From Desulfobulbus oligotrophicus (GTDB taxonomy: Bacteria; Desulfobacterota; Desulfobulbia; Desulfobulbales; Desulfobulbaceae), in the NCBI RefSeq assembly GCF_016446285.1, contig NZ_CP054140.1:62001-126000 (forward strand): DNA of 64,000 nucleotides, read 5' to 3'. A model generated the notes under the pieces. It ran no database searches and had not been told where the DNA came from. It was given only the letters and a program-made list of their open reading frames with translations. Positions 18,701 to 25,339 of this stretch are shown here, one piece after another (the stretch's first letter is position 1; every line of letters starts with the position of its first letter). The position numbers were made by a program, and so were the translations under genes.

Positions 18701-18736
18701 TACGGTGAAGAATTGGATGGTAAAGAGCAGGGTTAA
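15719..18736 (+). CDS. Large RelA/SpoT-domain protein with a long helical C-terminus
   Basis: 1005 residues. The N-terminal 190 residues are a RelA/SpoT nucleotide-synthetase fold: RAKQPDSLNKKL near 43-54, the DLAGCRVIFY strand, SNHYIVKLR (H123), and the catalytic segment CEIQIQTILNHAWAE with E147, Q149 and T152, then IYKTP. No HD hydrolase domain, TGS or ACT is visible. The remaining 800 residues are predominantly alpha-helical, rich in Ala/Leu/Glu, with no motif I recognise; they may form HEAT-like repeats. Synthetases of this fold make (p)ppGpp or, in toxin and phage-defence versions, pyrophosphorylate other nucleotides or tRNA. GGAAG lies 8 bases before ATG 15719. It stands alone in an island flanked by repeats. 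Defence or stress role is inference. Confidence 0.8.
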   Translation: MDFEEYERAGRAEYADFAATVAAILTAAINAEEGYRLQQVKGRAKQPDSLNKKLLLRDIDTSTTLEDNIKDLAGCRVIFYTNSDVTRFINSEIIDQNFEVSEVKLHHPRQETEDATELYISNHYIVKLRPDRAALPEYARFIGMRCEIQIQTILNHAWAEMAHDTIYKTPELGDFGGKAFEGIKSRLQKVARKYLLPAGYEFQKIASDFQRLVEGKALFDGDALEAIVEAADNNVRADALETFAENVLPLYDDPHAIYHDVVDRLLVAANRARVTPPVTIETPYGALPAKTYGDILNAVADILMRYRYLDFDITFDALCKLFSWSENEDDRKRLTKLGKALAKHELQIWREQGPIAQALVVERIEKFSADERRELEKLLTEMLREVLETEVSGSTSSSNAVTLHRGVVVASDALRTVRTRAIDLLKNQFALAESDKSYRAILQALQAATQPPFSAEYSKELALQVMENTHTIMEFQTQIVPRLSYKLLQSTEHWVNLCYWRHMTLPESMCSDPKLAAARDQIEAAALAFRDRANSNPDFVIYKILVGYNSVFPPAWQDKEFRYNQMKIYRNEQVDLLLASVNEDSADAWFERISHYAQTESDDAATFPTFGNFFERLAEAQPAIVFSYVDRMEAPLANFLPGMLLGLMRSGMRDQARQLIDAWLDSGQHVGRIAWYLSFANPFDEAMLRHALDSAIKQDDRFALRNVLVAAVSQFEKHPGILIDEVFIPALRHLKAAGDDSWVRMPWFSWLDSPIIRALDEEAASVVLDALVSYPQLEDSAEHIVAAIAERWPASVVTFIGNRLAFAQTENAPTRYNAVPFAVHELQAPLAAIPDLLLEGARKWYDAYPDSFIYDGGKLLASVFPDLSNGLEERLSAIAVDGDQDDYVFVFSVLSAFEGKPCVYGLVRAVVAELDSENVLLAEARSVLREMGVVCGQFGLVALYTKRKKLIEAWLDDPNENVRCFAADYIRELESRIAEENRSAEASLALRKLEYGEELDGKEQG

Positions 18737-18856
18737 GTCATTTTTCATGACGAGTCTGTAGCGCTGGTAAGCTCTACGTTAAAAGTCACGATACCTCCTG
18801 TATATCTTGATGAACAACATACTGCCCCAGGGCAATTTATTTTTGAAGAGGAAGAA

Positions 18857-19060
18857 ATGAAAACAAAGCTGCATATCTACCTTGTCCTTTTTTTTATATC
18901 GGCAGGTGTCATCATAGTTTATGCTAATATCTCTGGAGAGTTTGGAATTTTTTCAGAATGGAGGAATTTTATTGTAAATGCATACATTGCTGCAAGTGCA
19001 CTCTATTTTTCTTTTACATTCGAAACCCTCAGAAGAAACCTTCACAAAACGAACCCCTGA
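18857..19060 (+). CDS. Small membrane protein, unknown
   Basis: 67 residues with two hydrophobic segments (6-24 and 38-54) and a basic tail (RRNLHKTNP). GAGGAA precedes ATG 18857 at a good distance. AT-rich compared with neighbours. It follows the RelA/SpoT gene by 120 bases on the same strand. No family recognised; it could be a partner of that gene or an unrelated island gene. Confidence 0.5.
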   Translation: MKTKLHIYLVLFFISAGVIIVYANISGEFGIFSEWRNFIVNAYIAASALYFSFTFETLRRNLHKTNP

Positions 19061-19158
19061 TAACGCCACAGTTCATTATCATTCCTCCTTGCGTTGGTTG
19101 TAATGGTTCTCTCACTGGTATATTGATACCGAGTAAAACAACGAAGGACGCTTTTGGC

Positions 19159-19266
19159 CTCACTGGCCTGGCCCCCAAAAAATCTTTAACAGCCCCCGGA
19201 TAGACAGGGAAACAAATTTCTGTCACTAACCTATAAAGTGGTTAGAGTGACATAACTAAATGGGGC
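19159..19266 (+). repeat. Leader repeat, copy 2 of 3
   Basis: Same block order as copy 1, including GGCCTGGCCCCC, AAAAAATCTTTAA, GACAGGGAAACAAAT and CACTAACCTATAAAGTG. One arm of the small palindrome is mutated (TTCTGTC). It ends 46 bases before the pirin start. Confidence 0.65.
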
Positions 19267-19311
19267 AGGTAGTTGGTACACTACTACTATAAATCTTCTC
19301 AGGAGGGTCTG

Positions 19312-20157
19312 ATGAAAGAGCGCAGTGTTCATAAAACTGTAAGAGGTAAACGCGCCATTGACGGTGCTGGCGTGCATCTGGTCCGGGTTATCGGTTACCG
19401 CACTGTAAAAGATTTTGACCCTTTCCTCATGCTGGATGCCTTTGATTCAACAAACCCGGATGATTATATCGCAGGCTTTCCTTTTCACCCGCACCGCGGC
19501 ATAGAAACTGTTACCTACCTGGTAAAAGGTAGTATGGAACACCAGGATAGCCTGGGCAATAAAGGTGTTATTGTTGATGGTTCCTGCCAGTGGATGACCG
19601 CCGGAAGCGGCATTATGCACCAGGAAATGCCACAGGCTTCCGAGCACATGCTGGGTCTGCAACTTTGGATTAACCTGCCGGCTAAAAACAAAATGGCTAC
19701 GCCAAAATATCGCGACCTGACCAGTGAAAATATTCCGGCCGTGCAAGAAAACGGCGCGGTGGTGCGGGTACTGTCCGGCACTTATAAAGATACGCCCGGC
19801 GCCATGCAGGCCGACTATGTACAGGCTTCGTACTTTGATATTGAGCTTGAGCCAAACGCCGGCCTAAGCGTAAACACCAGGGCCGGCGAAACAGTGTTTT
19901 TTTATATTATGACCGGCTCAACATCGGTAGCCGGCGCTGAGCAGCTTGCAGCCAAGCAGGCCGTACTGCTTGACGATGGTGACGTGGTTCATTTTAAAGC
20001 CGGGGCAGAAGGCGCCCGCCTGATGCTGCTCATGGGCGCGCCGCTAAAAGAGCCTGTGGCCTGGGGCGGCCCCATTGTGATGAACACTGATGATGAATTG
20101 CGCACAGCCTCTTTTGAACTGGAGAATAATACCTTTATTAAAGAAAGAGGTGCGTGA
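19312..20157 (+). CDS. Pirin-family cupin protein
   Basis: 281 residues, bicupin fold. The iron-binding set is complete: H59 and H61 in FHPHRGIET, then H103 and E105 in IMHQEMP. Pirins are cytoplasmic iron proteins, some with quercetinase activity, others regulators; the role here is open. The RBS AGGAGG lies 6 bases before ATG 19312, so the longer frame from 19273 is rejected. The gene sits between a leader repeat and a large repeat field, and its codon choice differs slightly from the core genes, which fits acquisition. Confidence 0.93.
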   Translation: MKERSVHKTVRGKRAIDGAGVHLVRVIGYRTVKDFDPFLMLDAFDSTNPDDYIAGFPFHPHRGIETVTYLVKGSMEHQDSLGNKGVIVDGSCQWMTAGSGIMHQEMPQASEHMLGLQLWINLPAKNKMATPKYRDLTSENIPAVQENGAVVRVLSGTYKDTPGAMQADYVQASYFDIELEPNAGLSVNTRAGETVFFYIMTGSTSVAGAEQLAAKQAVLLDDGDVVHFKAGAEGARLMLLMGAPLKEPVAWGGPIVMNTDDELRTASFELENNTFIKERGA

Positions 20158-20266
20158 ACCGAAGGCTGCTGATCTTGTAAATCTTGTCTGATGCAGCTGC
20201 AATTTGCAGTGCTGGTTGGACTGGCTTTTACTCTAGAAAATCCGCAACCTTGCTCGTCGTTTATTG

Positions 20267-20370
20267 CTGGTGTCCTGTATGGTTAGTGCAGTCAGGCAAC
20301 TTCAAGGGTTGCAGGCGCAGTCTTCCTTCTTCTGACCTCGCAATTCTGCCATATGGCTTCAGAAGTTCCT
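20267..20370 (-). mobile_element. MITE-like repeat, copy 3 (truncated)
   Basis: Reverse-orientation copy of the 143-bp unit starting CTGGTGTCCTG; it stops at AGAAGTTCCTGG and runs into a half palindrome (ATTCCGCGACT), so one inverted end is missing. Confidence 0.65.
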
Positions 20371-20382
20371 GGTTATTCCGCG

Positions 20383-20802
20383 ACTGTCATGGAGTCCATG
20401 TTGGCCTATCAAGGATGATAGATTCTGCGACTACGGCCGCTGCGCGTCCTTGCGCAGAATGACCGTTGCAGGGTGACAGGGTGATGTTTGAGTCAGATTG
20501 GGGTCATTCCGCGCGTAGTCGCGGAATCCAGTTGAATGCAGGAACGCCATATGGAAGCTGAACACGCTCCCCACATCTAGCCAGCAAACGAAATGGAATG
20601 CTCTACACCACCGGGAGTGACCAGTAATCTGGAACGCCGTATGCATGAACATAAAAACCAAGGCACACACTGAAAGCTTCAGCGCAAAATATACTGTTCA
20701 TATGCCGGCTTGGTACAAATCTGGAGAAGATATCCATGCTGCCATTGAGTTGGAGAAAAAATTAAAAACAGAAAGAGAACCTGGATTGTATGGATTCCGC
20801 GA
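20383..20802 (+). repeat. 420-bp tandem duplication, unit 1
   Basis: Period 420 bp: GGCCTATCAAGGATGAT occurs at 20403 and again at 20823. Each unit holds one palindrome (20503-20528 in this one) and one GIY-YIG remnant (20577-20790). Confidence 0.75.
20577..20790 (+). pseudogene. GIY-YIG nuclease remnant, frameshifted
   Basis: Encodes LASKRNGMLY, then after a shift GVTSNLERRMHEHKNQGTH, then after another shift TESFSAKYTVHMPAWYKSG and EDIHAAIELEKKLKTE, in the order found in short GIY-YIG nucleases (YVYLLAS...GVT.dL.rR..EHK...). At least two frameshifts and loss of the C-terminus make it non-functional. Confidence 0.75.
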
Positions 20803-21213
20803 CTATCATGGAGTCCACATTTGGCCTATCAAGGATGATGGATTCTGCGACTACGGCCGCTGCGCGTCCTTGCGCAGAATGACCGTTGCAGGGTGACAGG
20901 GTGATGTTTGAGTCAGATTGGGGTCATTCCGCGCGTAGTCGCGGAATCCAGTTGAATACAGAGGAACACCATATGGAAGATAAACACACCTCCACATCTA
21001 GCCAGCAAACGAAATGGAACGCTTTACACCGGGGTGACCAATAATCTGGAACGCCGTATGTATGAACATAAAAATCAAGGCACACACTGAAAGCTTCAGC
21101 GCAAAATATACTGTTCATATGCCGGCTTGGTACAAATCTGGAGAAGATATCCATGCTGCCATTGAGTTGGAGAAAAAATTAAAAACAGAAGGAGAGCTTG
21201 GATTGTATGGATT
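20803..21213 (+). repeat. 420-bp tandem duplication, unit 2
   Basis: Second copy of the unit at 20383-20802, about 95% identical by eye, ending in a reverse-form palindrome at 21210-21235. Small deletions distinguish it from unit 1. Confidence 0.75.
20998..21206 (+). pseudogene. GIY-YIG nuclease remnant, second copy
   Basis: Encodes LASKRNGTLYTGVTNNLERR and MYEHKNQGTH in one frame, then a stop and a shift into TESFSAKYTVHMPAWYKSGE. It has one fewer frameshift than copy 1, so it is nearer to the ancestral gene and shows that copy 1 decayed after the duplication. Confidence 0.75.
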
Positions 21214-21256
21214 CCGCGACTATCGCGCGGAATGACGATGGAGCCACAGTATGATC

Positions 21257-21398
21257 CTGGTGTCCTGTGTGGTTCGTTCAATCAGGCAATTTCAAGGGTT
21301 GCAGGCGCAGCCTTCCTTCTTCTGACCTTGTAATTCTGACATATGGCTTCAGAAGTTCCTTGAAATTAAAGGACAACATGAACCAAGCAGGACACCAG
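21257..21398 (-). mobile_element. MITE-like repeat, copy 4 (complete)
   Basis: Perfect 11-bp terminal inverted repeats CTGGTGTCCTG (21257-21267) and CAGGACACCAG (21388-21398). The best preserved copy of the family. Confidence 0.75.
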
Positions 21399-21653
21399 CT
21401 GCTTGAGTACAGCTTGCAAATGCGGGTTGACGGTCAGTGTAGCTCGTATTTGTACGTTCTGAACTTCTTTTTGCGTGAATATCCTTTACAAATAAGCACA
21501 TGGCAAGCGCCAATCCTCCAGGGGCTGGTGCTTGCTTTTTTATTTGTCCTTAAATTTTGTAAAAGCACTGCCCCAGACAAAATACTGCCCGACTAAAAAA
21601 GGAAAGCCGTCACACCGATCAGACCACCTTCCTTTTTGATAGAGCAGTGAAGC

Positions 21654-22010
21654 TTAACGGGCAAATCCTCCGATCGGCGTCATATACGTGCCGCCAAAGC
21701 CCTTCAATGCCTCTTTAAGACTGCTTGCTGGATTGCCATAGACAACAAATGCGGTGGCATTACCAAGAGCCATCAGCCTGGCGGCAAACTTTTCATTGAA
21801 TGTTTTCAGATGGGTTAAAGCAGAATCAGAGTCTGTATACCTTTCATAAATGTGGCAGATCGTTTGATTCTCATTCAGAGTCCATTCATACGCCAAAGTA
21901 CCGGACTCGTTTGCTGTTGATTCAACCAGCTCGGGCATCAATGCCTTCAAATCATCAGAGCTACCCTTTGTCAGGGTTAATTCAAATATCCATGATACGT
22001 TGTTACTCAT
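21654..22010 (-). CDS. Antibiotic biosynthesis monooxygenase-fold (ABM) protein
   Basis: 118 residues of the ferredoxin-like ABM dimer fold: WIFELTLTKGSSDDLKAL, then SGTLAYEWTLNENQT, ICHIYERYTDSDSALTHL and FNEKFAARLM. Members are cofactor-free monooxygenases on quinol-type substrates, haem-degrading enzymes, or have no known activity. Last gene of the ArsR-controlled operon; 47 bases downstream of the VOC gene. An oxygen-using enzyme would be odd in a strict anaerobe, so a binding or detoxification role is possible. Confidence 0.8.
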   Translation of the reverse strand: MSNNVSWIFELTLTKGSSDDLKALMPELVESTANESGTLAYEWTLNENQTICHIYERYTDSDSALTHLKTFNEKFAARLMALGNATAFVVYGNPASSLKEALKGFGGTYMTPIGGFAR

Positions 22011-22057
22011 TGCTCAGTTCCTCCTGCAAATAAGTTAGTATTCATCGAACCTATCAA

Positions 22058-22453
22058 TCAAAGTTCATTAAAAAATTCAATAATCTCTCCGGCAACTCCA
22101 ATCACAAAGGCAAAACATACAGGATATGGCTTTTCCGAAGGAATAAACACCGGCCCCGACTCCTGCAGCACTGCAAGCCCCTGCTTACGGCAAGCTGCTA
22201 CACAGGCATCGACATCATCTGTGGCTAGTGCAATATGATCAACCTGCCCGGGCCTGCGCCCTGGTTCAGCATCAGCAAAGAGTTCCAGCAACCCACTGCC
22301 GGTATCAATCATACACACAGCATACCGCCCGTTTCCCCAGCTCCTGACCCGGCGCATACCCAATATATCGCAGTAAAACGATGCGGTACGGTTCATTTCG
22401 TCTTCACCCACACAGCGCAGCGCTGTATGATGAATCCCCTTAATCAGGCTCAT
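22058..22453 (-). CDS. VOC (glyoxalase/dioxygenase) family protein
   Basis: 131 residues with two beta-alpha-beta-beta-beta modules. Candidate metal ligands: H10 in IKGIHHTAL, E (LLELFAD), H73 in VDHIALATDD and E near the end (GEIIEFFN). This set matches glyoxalase I-like and fosfomycin-resistance-like VOC proteins. It lies 15 bases after the second radical SAM gene and is the fourth gene of the ArsR operon. Substrate unknown; a role with thiol or toxic small molecules is plausible from the ArsR context. Confidence 0.85.
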   Translation of the reverse strand: MSLIKGIHHTALRCVGEDEMNRTASFYCDILGMRRVRSWGNGRYAVCMIDTGSGLLELFADAEPGRRPGQVDHIALATDDVDACVAACRKQGLAVLQESGPVFIPSEKPYPVCFAFVIGVAGEIIEFFNEL

Positions 22454-22468
22454 GTAGTTCCTCCTGCC

Positions 22469-23359
22469 TTAAAGATGATCGCGGCGGAACGTTTGGCGAA
22501 AGGCTTCATCATCCATGGTATCAATGCTGTGCTGCAAGCGTTTGAGCATGGTTTCTTTCTCATCCCGCAGCAGACCGGCAATCTTTGTCGAATCAAGGGA
22601 ATGCGCCGCCCATAAATAGGTGTCCGGAAGATCCAACAGTTCGATAAAGTGTTTTTGGGCCATTAATACTTCCGATTCCGGTGCCGCTTCAAAGATGCCG
22701 TTCTTTACATCCTGCTCCAGTTTTGTTCCGGGGAATACCGCCATTGTGGTGAGTATCACCATATCCGGCTTTATGGCATTCTCCAGCTCTGCGGTCTCCT
22801 CTGCTTCCTGCAAAAGCTTTCCCTTGCCTGCTGCTCCGGGCATGAGCATATCACGATGACGGATGCCGGCTGCATTGAGCCTTAGGCACTGCGTTTTCGC
22901 CTCTTCTGCGGTATTGCCCTTGTTCAGAAAGGCAAGAGCTTCTTCTGAACCGGTTTCAATGCCCACATAGAGATCATTAACCCCCAGATCAGCCAATTGT
23001 TTCAGGTACTCATCCGTCTTACTTGTGATGTTCCGCACGGCGGCATACATCGTAATCACCCGGACGTTTGGACAATACGTACGAATCAGATTGATTATGG
23101 GTTCCAACTTGCCTGCGGACAGTGCAAAGGGATCCGCCCCCACAAGATAAACGCGTTCCAAATGGTCCATAAATCGTTTGTTGTATTTTTGGGCCTTGCT
23201 GAGAAATTCCTCGATGTCGGCGAGCGGCAGCGTCCGAAAACGTACACCCTCGTACATATTACAAAAACGACAACTGTTGTGCGTGCATCCTTCTGTCACC
23301 GGAATCAGAAAAGTCTCTGCTTCCATCGGTGGCCGGTACACGGTGCCATTGTATTCCAT
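22469..23359 (-). CDS. Radical SAM protein (CX4CX2C type)
   Basis: 296 residues. The cluster motif is CTHNSCRFC near 29-37, spaced CX4CX2C rather than the usual CX3CX2C, followed by MYEGVRFRTLP. SAM-binding features follow: VYLVGADPFAL, VRVITMYAAVRN and LYVGIETGSEEAL. The C-terminus is helical without extra cysteine clusters. It is a paralogue of the neighbouring gene at 23423-24301 (same motif spacing and ordering, roughly 30% identity by eye). The pair resembles COG1032-like proteins of unknown substrate. Operon neighbours are ArsR, VOC and ABM proteins. Confidence 0.9.
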   Translation of the reverse strand: MEYNGTVYRPPMEAETFLIPVTEGCTHNSCRFCNMYEGVRFRTLPLADIEEFLSKAQKYNKRFMDHLERVYLVGADPFALSAGKLEPIINLIRTYCPNVRVITMYAAVRNITSKTDEYLKQLADLGVNDLYVGIETGSEEALAFLNKGNTAEEAKTQCLRLNAAGIRHRDMLMPGAAGKGKLLQEAEETAELENAIKPDMVILTTMAVFPGTKLEQDVKNGIFEAAPESEVLMAQKHFIELLDLPDTYLWAAHSLDSTKIAGLLRDEKETMLKRLQHSIDTMDDEAFRQTFRRDHL

Positions 23360-23422
23360 ATCAGTTCTCCTGTTCTATCGCTGTGACTGCAACTCTTTGC
23401 GCACGCGTTTTTTGTGTTGTCT

Positions 23423-24301
23423 TTATAGACTCATGACCCGCTTGCGGAACCCATCCAACCCCCCTTCTTTGGCAATGTCGATTTGCTCCTGCAGGAGTTC
23501 AAGCATATTTTGCTTGTCCTCCGGCAGCTTTCCTCTGATCGGCACAGGGATGGTCACATGCTCGGCCTTGAATACGGTGTCGATATCCAGGCAGCGGATA
23601 AACTCATACATTTCTTCCAAACGTTCCACCTCGGTCGCTTCCGCAAAGAGTCCTTTTTGTTTGTCTTTGGAAAGCGGTGTGTCAGGGAACAGGGTCAGTT
23701 CAGAGGCGTAGACCAGCGTTGGATGAAGCTGATTGATGACCTTTGCGGATTCTCTCGCATGGCTCAGGCCGTAATTGTAACCGCCAAGCCCGCCTAAAAA
23801 ATTGACAATGTATTTCATGCCGGCTTCATCCAGCTTGGAGAGCTGTTCCACAACAACCTCTGCTTTATAGCCTTTGTTCATTCTTTCCAAGAGCTTGTCG
23901 TCACCGGATTCATTGCCGAAGTAAAAATTGCTATAACCAACCTCGGCTAATCGGCGCAGCTGCTCCACGGTCTTGTTTCTGACGTTATCAACACGCGCAT
24001 ACCCACCGATGCTCTCTACGGACGGCAGGTATTGATGAATCAGCTCGGCAACCTGCATTAACTTGTTGTACGGCAGAATAAAGGGATCCGCTCCCTGCAG
24101 AAAAATTCTTTGAAATTTCCACCCCCTGTCTCTGATCTCCTTGATGTCCTCTTCGATTTCTTCCATTGGCGAGACTGCAAAAGGCGCATCCTTATAGAAG
24201 GTGCAGAACTTGCACGAAGCATGGGAACACCCCGAAGTCACCTGTAAAAACCCATCCATTGCTTCATACGGCGGACGATTGATGCCACTTGAAAAATGCA
24301 T
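23423..24301 (-). CDS. Radical SAM protein (CX4CX2C type), first of the pair
   Basis: 292 residues. Motif CSHASCKFC followed by TFYKDAPF, again CX4CX2C; then FLQGADPFILPYN and SNFYFGNESGDDKLLERMN. A glycine-rich stretch FLGGLGGYNYG (about 205-215) is unusual. The start is ATG 24301, with AAGGAG 8 bases upstream; GTG 24310 would overlap that site. The gene begins directly downstream of a perfect operator (24322-24349), so it has its own regulated promoter apart from that of arsR. It is paralogous to the next gene, suggesting either a two-enzyme step or two related substrates. Confidence 0.9.
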   Translation of the reverse strand: MHFSSGINRPPYEAMDGFLQVTSGCSHASCKFCTFYKDAPFAVSPMEEIEEDIKEIRDRGWKFQRIFLQGADPFILPYNKLMQVAELIHQYLPSVESIGGYARVDNVRNKTVEQLRRLAEVGYSNFYFGNESGDDKLLERMNKGYKAEVVVEQLSKLDEAGMKYIVNFLGGLGGYNYGLSHARESAKVINQLHPTLVYASELTLFPDTPLSKDKQKGLFAEATEVERLEEMYEFIRCLDIDTVFKAEHVTIPVPIRGKLPEDKQNMLELLQEQIDIAKEGGLDGFRKRVMSL

Positions 24302-24321
24302 GTGATACACTCCTTACATAT

Positions 24322-24349
24322 TGACATATCGATATTTGTAGATATGTCA
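24322..24349. promoter_or_regulatory. ArsR operator, site 1 (upstream of radical SAM genes)
   Basis: Perfect inverted repeat TGACATATC (24322-24330), 10-base spacer, GATATGTCA (24341-24349). On the minus strand it also offers ATGACA-16-TATGTC as promoter elements. It lies 20 bases before the radical SAM start. The same half-sites with the same 10-base spacer occur upstream of arsR (site 2). Confidence 0.75.
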
Positions 24350-24423
24350 TGTCTAAAAAAAGAACAGGTTGCCCTGTCCATCTCCTGGAATAACTGTTCA
24401 GATAGTTCTACCGCGTTGTCGTC

Positions 24424-24750
24424 CTATACCTCCATTTTAATGTGCTCGATCAGCGCCTGTATCGTTTCTTCATTGCGACGGTAATAGGTCCATTTCCCGT
24501 GCCGTTCAGCCGTTACCAGCCGTGCCCTGAGCATGATATCCAGATAATGCGAAACCGTGGATTGAGAGACCCCCGCCTTTTCCTGTATGCTGCCGACACA
24601 AACGCCTCCTTTGAGTTCGACTGTGTCTGCCAGATGCTCCCCTTGCGGCGGAAAGCACTCATCCGGTGTTTTGAGCCATTTCAGGATACTCAGTCTCGTT
24701 TCGTTGGACAGTGCTTTGAAAATTTCGATTAACTGTTTTTCGTTGATCAT
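24424..24750 (-). CDS. ArsR/SmtB-family transcriptional regulator
   Basis: 108-residue winged helix protein. LIEIFKALSNETRLSILKWL opens the fold; the recognition helix is SQSTVSHYLDIML, and the wing is RHGKWTYYRR. Cysteines lie at PDECFPP (near 30) and GGVCVGSI (near 51), in the region where ArsR members bind metals or sense thiols; the classical ELCVCDL motif is absent. Two operators with identical half-sites in front of it and of the radical SAM genes argue for autoregulation and control of the operon. The start ATG 24750 has no ribosome site and lies where transcription should begin, so the mRNA is probably leaderless. Inducer unknown. Confidence 0.93.
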   Translation of the reverse strand: MINEKQLIEIFKALSNETRLSILKWLKTPDECFPPQGEHLADTVELKGGVCVGSIQEKAGVSQSTVSHYLDIMLRARLVTAERHGKWTYYRRNEETIQALIEHIKMEV

Positions 24751-24755
24751 GGCTT

Positions 24756-24784
24756 TATCATATCTATAATTACCGATATGTCAA
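24756..24784 (-). promoter_or_regulatory. ArsR operator site 2 with overlapping arsR promoter
   Basis: Half-sites TATCATATC (24756-24764; 7 of 9 match to site 1) and GATATGTCA (24775-24783) with the same 10-base spacer. On the minus strand TTGACA (24784-24779), 16 bases, TATGAT (24762-24757) form a strong promoter whose start would fall at about 24750, the A of the arsR ATG. Confidence 0.7.
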
Positions 24785-25160
24785 TATGTCTTTTAAATTT
24801 ATTTTTTGCACAGCGCTACACCCAAAAAATAGGATCCAGTGGTCATGCTGAATAATCTGGTGAAATAAACGCCTTCAAATAAAGAACCACGTGGTTTCTA
24901 TGTCATGAAGCAGCTTTTGATAAATAAAAAGATCCTCTTCCTTGAATACGCCCCTGATGGTGACTGTCGGTTTCTTTTTGATATTCCCTGACCGTCTTTA
25001 CCGCAATTGCCGCTGCTCTTTGATTCGGAAAACGAAGTTCATCCGTGCTGATACAGCACAAGGCGATTGTATTCAACCGCTTTCTGGCCTGCCGGTTCCA
25101 GACAGGGACGATAACAGGCTGCCGGTAGCCTGCAAGCCTGTCCCTGAACCTTTCCCTATT
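24785..25160. other. Gene-poor region
   Basis: Between the arsR promoter and leader repeat copy 3. A minus-strand open frame (24903-25193) starts inside the repeat and encodes a basic peptide with RFPNQRAAAIAVKT; it has no family I recognise and is probably a remnant. No intact gene supported. Confidence 0.5.
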
Positions 25161-25220
25161 CCCCGGACAGACAGGGAAACAAATTCCTGCCACTAACGTA
25201 TAAAGATAACAAAATGGGGA
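25161..25220 (+). repeat. Leader repeat, copy 3 of 3
   Basis: Shorter copy, keeping CCCCGGACAGACAGGGAAAC, the small palindrome (CCTGCC on one side) and CACTAACGTATAAAG, ending AAAATGGGG. It lies 120 bases upstream of the ATP-grasp gene. Confidence 0.6.
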
Positions 25221-25339
25221 TGGTCACACATTGCTCTGTCGCCGGTTCCGTTGTACTATAAAAAGAAACTTTGTATCGATTCATCTGCCAACAGGATTCC
25301 AGCTACAACCCGACGAAATTTGCTGATAGGTTACCCTGT

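Larger units (their letters stand above)
20158..21653. other. Repeat field without intact genes
   Basis: About 1.5 kb containing a truncated and a complete MITE-like unit in reverse orientation, a 420-bp tandem duplication with palindromes and GIY-YIG remnants, and a short open frame (21379-21596) running out of the last MITE that has no recognisable family. No intact gene is supported. Confidence 0.7.

Noticed and set aside
21379-21596. Short frame starting inside the last MITE-like copy
   Set aside because: Start lies in the repeat, no ribosome site, and no recognisable family.
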